Assembly: GCA_035048485.1 (NCBI GenBank)
Contig: CM068590.1
Location: forward strand, 11,397,329-11,461,328
DNA from: Pteria penguin
Taxonomy: Eukaryota > Mollusca > Bivalvia > Pterioida > Pteriidae
Direction of reading: 5' to 3'
Length of the DNA: 64,000 nt
Positions 55,870-64,000 of this stretch are shown here, in pieces. The notes beneath the pieces are model-generated. The model ran no database searches. It saw nothing but the letters and a program-made list of their open reading frames with translations, and had not been told where the DNA came from. The first letter of the stretch is position 1; each line of letters starts with the position of its first letter. The position numbers were made by a program, and so were the translations under genes.

Positions 55870-56570
55870 CTGCAACTTCCGACAAGGTGAATTCAAGTTT
55901 TAATCTCTTCATCTGAATTGTGTGCAAACTTTTACATTTGCGTTGCATACATACAGCTGTTTCGCGTGATTTGTCCACACCCCTCTTCTCTGGAAATCTA
56001 ACTCTTTCTTATTTAAAATAATACTTTATCCGAAAATTAATCTCACTCTTCAAACAGCACTTGACGTTTTGAAGACATGTGCAAGGTTATGCACCTGCAT
56101 TGCTTCAGGAACTGCATGCAATGGCATACCAGGTCTGTTTGTGTGTTGTTTTGACACTAGCAGGTCATTTCGCAAAAATTCGCACGAAATTTTTAAGGAT
56201 ATTTTGTAACATCCAACACCAAATTTTGCAAATGAGGGCAACTAGCACTGATACAATTTATGATGATATTTTTATCCTAAAATACTACAAAAGATTTTCA
56301 TATTCTGCATTCTGACGTTTAAAGTCATATTCTATCTAAGTAAAGGTACAAAATAACCTTTTTCGGAAGAACTTTTGTGAAATGACCTACATGGCAAATT
56401 TGCTGGCAAGGTGGTGGTCAGTGTTTGGTGGAGGAAGAAACCACCAAGAAAACACATCGTCTTTCGTTGGGTCTTTTAACAGACTTTTCTGTCTAGCCGG
56501 CTACACCCGGACTCCCAGTGGTGAGAACATTATTCAGAATGCTTTTGTATTTTCGTAGGTATCCGGCGTT
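55870..56570. other. Non-coding stretch
   Basis: No repeat, RNA gene or exon recognised. The overlapping frames at 56050-56315 on both strands lack domains. Confidence 0.45.
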
Positions 56571-56572
56571 TT

Positions 56573-56790
56573 TGATTAATAATTGTTTTACGTCACTCCA
56601 CGATTATTTCACGTGTATGGCGACGACATAGAAATTATACCTTTGCAACGGACCCACCCGAAGTAATAACGCCTACCGTGACATGGGACCTCCGTTTTTA
56701 GACAGAAGACCGGTGTGTCCACGGCGGGTGTCGAACCCGGGACCTTTCGGTCACAAGCCGAGCACCTCACCCACTGGATCACATTGGCTT
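56573..56790 (-). repeat. tRNA-derived SINE, family A, internally deleted
   Basis: Reverse strand AAGCCAATGTGATCCAGTGG, box B GGGTTCGACACC, then body; tail TTTTACGTCACTCCACGATT region at the left. Missing the GATCTTTAACG part. Confidence 0.82.
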
Positions 56791-57589
56791 GGTATCTGAC
56801 TTCAGAGCCATATGGATGTCATACAGTTTCTATGAAAGCGTCATTTTCAGCCTTCATTTCCATTAATTTGACATTAGTTTCCATTGAACTGGCTTCGTCA
56901 TAACTATTCTACGTCAGATACCTGTTTAAAGGACAGATAACTCTTCATAATGAAAAAACCCAATATCGACTAAGCATCTCTACCACTGCGGTTCAAATTT
57001 TGGTTTGCGATAAAATTCCCATCTGCATCTTGAATATGTAGTAGATATGTTTGAATCAAAGTAGGAATATTCTGTAGACATCGAGGTCGAAGGTACGAGT
57101 CTTACCATGTACATCAAACTACGTTGTTACATTTGCGATAAACTGCATAACATTGCTGAATGCGAAGTCAGTATCCTTAAAAATCTGTAAAATCATGGGG
57201 CGATTAAAAATGTCGGGTGTTGTTGTTGTTGTTGCACATGTACATGTACACCACTTCAATACATAGACGGCATCAGTCCGATACATATAAAGCTATATGT
57301 ATACAAAAGGCATAACTGATACAGGGAAGGGACCTCTTCCGTTAAATACATACCAGTGTGAACTAAGCTTTTTATACTTCGCTTTATACTGAGGGTTATC
57401 GTTGGTGCTCGAACCCCTGCCTCCCGTGGTCCAATCCCTTAAATGTAAAACGTTAACGTTTCTCTCAAAATGAAAACTTGGGTATGCGCTGTGATGTATT
57501 AGTTACACAATAATATGGTATTATGTATGATATAATATTGTATCATAATAATACAATTTGTAGATCTCCTCCATCAAAAAAAAAGAAAA

Positions 57590-57800
57590 CAGAAGACATC
57601 TGACAAAGCTGTATGACACAAATCACCAAGGACATGCACACAAAAAATGATAATAGTAGAATATACATGGAAAAACGACATTACAAATATGTTCGATTGT
57701 ACTGCGGTAACGATACCGACTTAGGACGGTCGATTGAAGTAGCAAACGTCATTCGATTGGTACGGTTATCCGGTATACGGGCGCCCACCTTTAAAATGTT
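57590..57800 (+). repeat. Interspersed repeat R1 copy
   Basis: AAGACATCTGACAAAGCTGT, AAGGACATGCACA, GTACTGCGGTAACGATACCG, TTAGGACGGTCGATTGAAGT, CATTCGATTGGTACGGTTAT, CGGGCGCCCACC. The 87-codon frame here is the repeat. Confidence 0.75.
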
Positions 57801-58570
57801 TAAACGGATACTCCCCAAGCTGCCCTCAGATTGTCTCAGAACCAATGGTAAAGATTGTAAAATCTGTGACATATAACGATTTATATCCTGTCTACTAATT
57901 ATTAACTAAAAATGAATTTCATAACCGCATTATGTGCATTCTCTCATAGTCTGGTATCCAAGGCTATCCGAATGTGCAAAGCTTTGCACATTAGGAAGGC
58001 CTCTTGTACCATATCCTTAACCTCCAAATGTTTCTAGTGCATTATTCAATTATTTCTTGACTCTGTGATAACAACCATGATACCTTTCATATTTTTTCTT
58101 TATTCTCCACTGCTTGTTACAAAATGTGGGCATGTCATATCAACTCTAATGATAAAACCGATTGCTACAAGCCAAATCCTTCTCATCAAAGCACAAGAGA
58201 GAAATCACTTATAAATCTTTAATGACATAATGGGAGGAATGATAAGATCTAAGACCACCACATAATTACTCTGCAGATTTGTTCTGTACTGATTTTACCT
58301 TTTTGCAATTTTTATCATCAATTAAGATGTAAATTCTCATTCAGTGGGAAATACGAATGAATTGCACAACAGTGTCGCCATCTACCGGACGGTATATCTT
58401 TACGATCTGATGTTATCAGATCTAAAATCGGCCTTGTACAAATGTCTTATTCCACCCAACCATGCTATGATACGGATCGTATAATGACTGAGTACTGCAG
58501 ACTAGAATTCAGAGTTATGAGTACTTTTGGTATATCTTTTTCTAACGGTCATAGGTTCGAATCTATACAT
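57801..58570. other. Non-coding stretch
   Basis: No exon, RNA gene or repeat recognised; an AATGTGCAAAGCTTTGCACATT palindrome sits at 57971-57992. Confidence 0.45.
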
Positions 58571-58572
58571 AC

Positions 58573-58740
58573 CAAGAGCGGATCCAGAAATTTTGTCTAG
58601 AGGGGGTCCACCCCTAACAAAATTTCCGAGAGGGGGTCCATCAATGTGTTGTGTGTAAAATTGTGTATTTTACATCGAAAAAGAAAAAGAAAAGTAGTTT
58701 TTGCGGAGTCTCAAGGTCGGCCAGACCCGGTCCACCCCTC
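58573..58740. mobile_element. GGATCC-type MITE copy
   Basis: GAGCGGATCCAGAAATTTTG at the left and GACCCGGTCCACCCCTCTGC at the right, with AGAGGGGGTCCA in the interior, as in the other copies. Confidence 0.5.
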
Positions 58741-59008
58741 TGCGCATGCAGACGAAGAGGAATCTGTAAGAATGTATAACCCCCTCCCTAATAAAATCAA
58801 ATGTGGCCATGTAACTGTAAATGTAAATGTAAATGACTTCAATGTTTAGACTGAAAATAATAAATAATAATAATAAAATAATGATAGTATTGTAATTTCC
58901 CTAGCGTTTTACTTAAGGATTTTGCTGTTGTGTGTCTTTGACTTATATAGTGCTAGACCACATGCATGAGGGGGGGGGGGGCGGACAGGGTAGCCCTCTT
59001 CCCTTTCC

Positions 59009-59010
<2 letters not shown>

Positions 59011-59052
<42 letters not shown>
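59011..59052. repeat. (CT)n microsatellite
   Basis: Uninterrupted CT run of about 40 bp following a G run at 58971-58981. Confidence 0.9.
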
Positions 59053-59055
<3 letters not shown>

Positions 59056-59157
59056 TTCCCACATTCTCAGCTCCCTATCTCATTCCCCTTCCATCCCTTT
59101 TAATCGAGCATACTATTTTTGAAAACACTTCCTTAAAATTATATTGATTAGCATGGG

Positions 59158-59327
59158 TTGGTTGGTTGATTGGTGTTTTACGTCGCTTTCAACAATATTT
59201 CAGTTATATCGCGACATGGAAGCAGGAGGTTACCAACCTCTTAAACATAGTGGCGCAACCCGGGAATCGAACCCGGATCGTCGGCGCCGCAAGCCAAGCG
59301 CTTAACCACTACACCACGCCTGCTCCT
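59158..59327 (-). repeat. tRNA-derived SINE, family B, 14-bp target duplication
   Basis: 170 bp, reverse of the copy at 28981-29144. Tail TTGGTTGGTTGATTGGTGTT at the left, head box B complement GGGAATCGAACCCGGATCG and GCAAGCCAAGCGCTTAACCA at the right. Identical 14-mers TTGATTAGCATGGG at 59144-59157 and 59328-59341. Confidence 0.95.
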
Positions 59328-59616
59328 TTGATTAGCATGGGAAAGGGGGTGTTGTGTTGGTCCTGTGGAGGCGCATCGACTGCTTTCAGTTAGTATGCTA
59401 TAAAAGATTTAAATAGCAGTTTGATTCCAATGTGATGTGATACAGGAAAAAAGACAAATATAACAAAAGGGAGAGAGGGGGACGCACGGACGGACAGACA
59501 GATAGACAAACAGACAATCCTTATAGATAAAGAAAGACGGACGGACGCACATACGCATGCACGGACGGACAGATAATTAAATACAGAAATCCATAGAGAG
59601 AGAGAGGTACGCACGG

Positions 59617-59618
59617 GC

Positions 59619-59700
<82 letters not shown>

Positions 59701-59719
59701 ATAGACAGACGGGTGGATG

Positions 59720-59798
<79 letters not shown>

Positions 59799-59819
59799 GG
59801 ATGGATGGATGGATGGATG

Positions 59820-59893
<74 letters not shown>
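59617..59893. repeat. (GATA)n tetranucleotide microsatellite, ~280 bp
   Basis: Long GATA tract with interruptions: AAATAGACAGACGGGTGGATGG at about 59698-59720 and GGAT variants at 59797-59822. A GACA/GGAC-rich stretch (59480-59580) precedes it. Confidence 0.95.
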
Positions 59894-59899
59894 AACCAG

Positions 59900-61540
59900 T
59901 ATTACTTCACAATCCAGTTAAATTCACGATAAATTTTTGTATAAAGTACACTTATCCTTAAGAGGATATTGACGCCAGTGCTACAAGCTGAAATATTTAA
60001 GGTGATAAAAATTTATCCCTTTTAAATAGCCTCTCTATGCACATTAAAAAATAATAGTCTGTCGACAAACGTTACGACATAATTGACATATTTAGACATA
60101 AACATATCATCTCAAATATCTGTACTTTTCAAATAGCTTACAAAAGATTTCTGCAAATACAAAAACGTCAAAGGAAAAAGTACATAATATCAAACTACTT
60201 TTTGGTAAATTGAGATCGTCAGATGGTGAGTACATATTTGTATATTGAAGAGTACATCTTTCTGTACACTACAAATAGCCTATTGATATACATTGATAAA
60301 AGAGACAGGGGACTTCTAAAGATGAGAGAAGATAAATAGCTACTACGATGAATAACTGCACTAGGAATCCCCGCACTGAGGCGAAAGATGAAACACACTC
60401 GTTTGTTTGATTTGCCTCGATGAATGACACATCATGTGACAGAAGGGGCTGTAACTCCTGTGATCAAATACGCCGTGATTGCTTTATGGTCGTCAAAACT
60501 CCATTTATATACTGTAAAGACATTTCTTAAATTTGATGTCCCACATTAATTGGGAATTCGTCAATTCCGCGGTGCTCGAGTCAGCTCCTTTTATCTCGAA
60601 CGAAAAGAGCAATTTATAAATTTTATTGCAACTTTATCGTTTTATCGTATCGTGTTGGTATACCTTTTACGTCACGTCAGAATTATTTCACTCATGTGGT
60701 GACGACATCTGTCTGAGCCATTCAGAGATGAGTCGCCTTTAGAGACTGAACTCGGGACTTTTCACACAAGAGTCCAGCATGCTACAGAGCTTGGGCGAAA
60801 TGTATCTAGTCCGAAAGATTTGAGCGACAACCGACCTCTGAGTATTAATCGGGCGGTTTGGGTATACGTACATTAAAGCACTAAAAAGCAATTCTTTTGA
60901 TATGAATTCTTGTGCAGTGAATCTGTGACCCATGTTTGAAAAAAGTGATTATTTTCTATCAGATTATGTCGAAAGTTTTCCTAGATACGATCTATAGTAC
61001 CCGTGGATATTCAGTTGATATTTTCGATTTTTTTCTTGTAAACATCGAAATATTGACTGCCAGTGGATGTTACGGAATGTATTTTAGAAAATCTTTCACT
61101 TGATCTGACAGACGAATGATCACGTTATTGACATAAAATCCCTAAATTCCACTATAGGAGCGTTAAAGTATTGCTAGAATCGGTTGAACCCGATCTTTTG
61201 AAGATCTGCACTTATTTTCACAAAAAAAAAAATCGCAATTTTTTCCCATAAATTTTTACGTACGGATTCCTTAATGACTTAAGGATTTATTTTGTACATT
61301 TACGTCCATAAAAGAAATTACGTATAATTCTTTGTGAAAATGCCTGCTGGAAGATTATATGTTTTTATTACGACTAAACCCAAACGGTGTCTGCACGTTT
61401 CTACAACATTCTAATATTTGGTACTAAAAAGGTAGAGAAAAATGTTGGAGAAGCGTGCAAACAATTCCAGTGCTTAATTGTGACAATGATCTTAATTACG
61501 GCAATTGTCTGTGCTTATCTAAACACACCAAATTTTAGTT
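59900..61540. other. Non-coding stretch with a SINE fragment
   Basis: A degraded family-A SINE in reverse lies at about 60645-60800 (TTTTACGTCACGTCAGAATT, GTGGTGACGACATCTGTCTG). No exon recognised in the rest. Confidence 0.45.
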
Positions 61541-61544
61541 ACCT

Positions 61545-62370
61545 GGAGCCCGTTTCATCAAGCGGCGTAAGTCCTGGCGTAAGTTTAATTTAGTTTGGCG
61601 TAAATACCCGACTAGACTAAATTTCCAACTAATTTGCGTTTCATCAAACGGCGTAACTCTACGTTTGGCGTAGATTTAGTCGAACCGCTACGTCAACCTC
61701 CTACCTCTACTAAGTGTTGGCGTAAATCAGTCTAATGACTTCTAGCCATCTTTAATGTTTCCGTGTAGTAAATGCTACGATATACTATCCACATTTAACC
61801 AGAAATATAGTTTGCCTTACATAAATTTGCTAATTTCGTTGAGGACTTGAGGAGGGTGGTAGTCGTCTTTAATATTTATACATTATTTTACTATATTGAC
61901 AGAAAGGGGAGGGAGGATTCTCTTTTCCTATTTCGTCGCAAAACGTGATCCGCCTGACTTTATAGACACATGTACAAGTTTATCGGTTAATCTCATTCAT
62001 TTCATGACGTAATTTCAAGTATTGCATACGATTCCATGACGTCACTACTGCAGTTCATGGTTTACAAGCGCATCGTGTGTACTGTAGATCATCTAGATAA
62101 AAAATGGAAGCGTGTGTTGCAAAATAAATGTATTTTATGTTAAACATCTGTAAGAAGTAAACTTGGACTGATGAAAAGTAATATTTCATGCATGCATTTG
62201 TACTGCGTAAAGTTAGTCGACTCGCTAGTCGGATCCTTACGTACGTACACACTTACACCGGTTGATGAAACACACATTTCGTTGAACTAAGAATGTACGT
62301 AAGTAGACTTACGCCATTAGCGTAAGATTTAGTTAGTCGAAAATTTACACATGTTGATGAAACGGGCTCC
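61545..62370. mobile_element. Inverted-repeat DNA element, ~826 bp
   Basis: GGAGCCCGTTTCATCAA at the left and TTGATGAAACGGGCTCC at the right are exact complements (17 bp). Subterminal sequences carry GGCGTAA at the left and TTACGCC or TTACG at the right several times each, plus GTTTCATCAAACGGCGTAA / CCGGTTGATGAAACAC inner copies. Both ends touch CTG. No transposase found, so it is non-autonomous; superfamily not assigned. Confidence 0.82.
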
Positions 62371-62938
62371 TGGAATTTGCCTGTATTTTTTAGTCAAAAA
62401 CAAAGTATCGCAAGATTTAAGGCATTAATTAAAGTAAAATAAGGCATTTAATAATAGTTTACATTTGTTCATATTTACACATGCACAGACAGTTCATAAC
62501 ACATATTCAAATGTTCGAGAAACGTGCATGAACCATCCAAACCCAGATTGTCTGATCATGACTTCGGACCGTTGGTCATATCTTTTGGACAATGTGCATA
62601 AGGTTGATATGTGGATCAAAGAGGAGAAGAAAGTAAATGAAGAAAAAAATTGAAGTGATTGTATATCTGATGTCTAATGATACGAGGTGTACTACAGAGG
62701 AGGAAAACAGGAGAGGAAGAGGTTTGGGAAAAGACGTTTAATATAAATGAAATTTGTTCATCATAAATTCAAATAAATGTATTATTTTGTTCATGTATTT
62801 TTTTCCTTGAAGATTTTCATCCATTTTTTCACTTTTATTGTTATGGGAGTATTCAGGGTAACACACGAATCTAGTGGTTTATATAGGAGCTGTCTGGGCC
62901 AACAGAACCTGAAAATTAAAATAATAATAATAATAATT

Positions 62939-63002
<64 letters not shown>

Positions 63003-63499
63003 CTCTACACAATATTTTTATCATTTCGCGCAGCGACGAAAAGAATTTCCTTTGTAGTTTCTCGAATCCGGCACTGAAATCTGTCTGCATTGTTGATTAC
63101 AAGCATAATATTTTAATAATGACCATAAACGACATTAATGGCACGAATACCACATTTCTCCGAATACTATATGCAGCAACAAGAACGTGCTATGACAAAC
63201 CTAGCTGTGGTGAAATGTTTTCATGTGCCAAGCGAAAAAACCTTTCACTTCAGCTAACAACAGACATACGAAATAGATAGTAGATCACCAGTGAGGCTCT
63301 ACAAACATATATAAGTAGCATTTGGTGATATGTACGTACCTTACGCTTTATGTTCGCCCTACTACTATTTGATCTTACATCTAGCGATCTACTTTCAGAG
63401 ACAATCGCTCAAAATGACGCAAAATCTTTAAGTAAAGACTGAACAAATATCATTGAAAAAATGAACACGATTCTTGCACAAAATGACGCATTTTATTCA
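62371..63499. other. Non-coding stretch
   Basis: AT-rich with an (AAT)n microsatellite at 62917-63002. No gene recognised. Confidence 0.5.
62917..63002. repeat. (AAT)n microsatellite
   Basis: About 28 AAT units with small interruptions near 62936-62945. Confidence 0.9.
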
Positions 63500-64000
63500 A
63501 ATGTAAAGATGATGGATAAATCCAAACCATAAGTCTACAATTCATGAAACCAGAGGACATACAAAATCAATGAAAATTAAAAACAAGTGGAAAATAACAA
63601 AATATGTCTGCTTGAAGAGCATATGTGAACCCCTATGATGGAATGAGATCAGGTGCCCGGGGAGAGTGAGCATCTCTTGCTTGCTAGCAACACTCGTCAC
63701 ATATACCCAGTAGAAAGAGTCAAATCGTGTAAATTCCATATGTATTTATATATGGAGAAGTCAAAGTAGGTAACCTTCTAGTATAGAAGGTGTCAAATCT
63801 GTGTAAAATGATCGGAATCGGTCTCAGTCCAGAATATCATTTAAGAGTGTGGATAACGAGATATCATATGGAGTAATAAGAGTCTCGTAACGACCGTAGA
63901 ACTTCCTCAGTGACGTTGCTAGTCTAGCATATATATAACCCTGGTTGAGCAGCTTAACTGAAAGTCGCCTAGCCCTCAGAACAAAGTCATTGTAATTTGA
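63500..64000 (-). mobile_element. Penelope-like RT element, 3' end, second near-identical copy (runs off right edge)
   Basis: Matches 25429-25930 throughout with only scattered substitutions: same 3' terminus, the CAGGTGCCCGGGGAGAGTGA block, TTCTAGTATAGAAGG hairpin and the RT C-terminus (minus-strand SLRKFYGRYE/T region at about 63885-63915). The high identity suggests recent activity of this subfamily. Confidence 0.9.

Noticed and set aside
62660..62700. Fourth hammerhead candidate (CTGATGTCTAATGATACGAGG)
   Set aside because: Lacks the CUGANGA core followed by paired stem II and GAAA.

Overview
This is AT-rich eukaryotic nuclear DNA, most likely from a marine mollusc, probably a bivalve. 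The evidence is many copies of tRNA-derived SINEs ending in B-box cores, jockey-like LINE, BEL/Pao and Penelope-like retroelement remains, short inverted-repeat DNA transposons, long di- and tetranucleotide microsatellites, and protein-coding exons with GT/AG introns. Operons, Shine-Dalgarno sites and CRISPR arrays are absent. The species cannot be named from the sequence alone.

Host genes are few. On the minus strand, 7655 to 2905 holds the first three coding exons of an ankyrin-repeat gene. Exon 1 has 35 codons including ATG; the next two have exactly 33 codons each, one ankyrin repeat per exon in phase 0. The gene runs off the left edge. A second minus-strand gene (45822-44479) encodes a 447-residue protein with five predicted membrane segments and a large glycosylatable C-terminal domain. 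Its 5' UTR probably starts in a non-coding exon near 49.4-49.56 kb.

Most of the rest is mobile DNA. 16.8-19.7 kb is a decayed BEL/Pao pol on the minus strand. 24.8-34.3 kb is one jockey-like LINE that has been opened by a minus-strand Penelope-like RT copy, a plus-strand Penelope-like RT copy (itself split by a 426-bp hAT element with a perfect 8-bp target duplication), a SINE with a 14-bp target duplication, and a Crypton/DUF3504 tyrosine-recombinase gene. 34.6-36.5 kb has long inverted arms around another RT remnant. 37-41 kb holds a broken, possibly Env-like coding region containing a foldback element. 49.9-52.0 kb is a terminal-inverted-repeat element. 54.0-55.9 kb is a pair of minisatellites with 50- and 49-bp units that share a core. 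61.5-62.4 kb is another inverted-repeat element.

The most notable find is three type I hammerhead ribozymes. Two lie 349 bp apart at 5108-5151 and 5457-5500 inside a repeated ~150-bp sequence, the layout expected of a retrozyme (a circular-RNA retroelement). The third, at 50889-50932, is in a different context. All three have an intact catalytic core, a 6-bp stem I, a 4-bp stem II and a near-palindromic loopless stem III.
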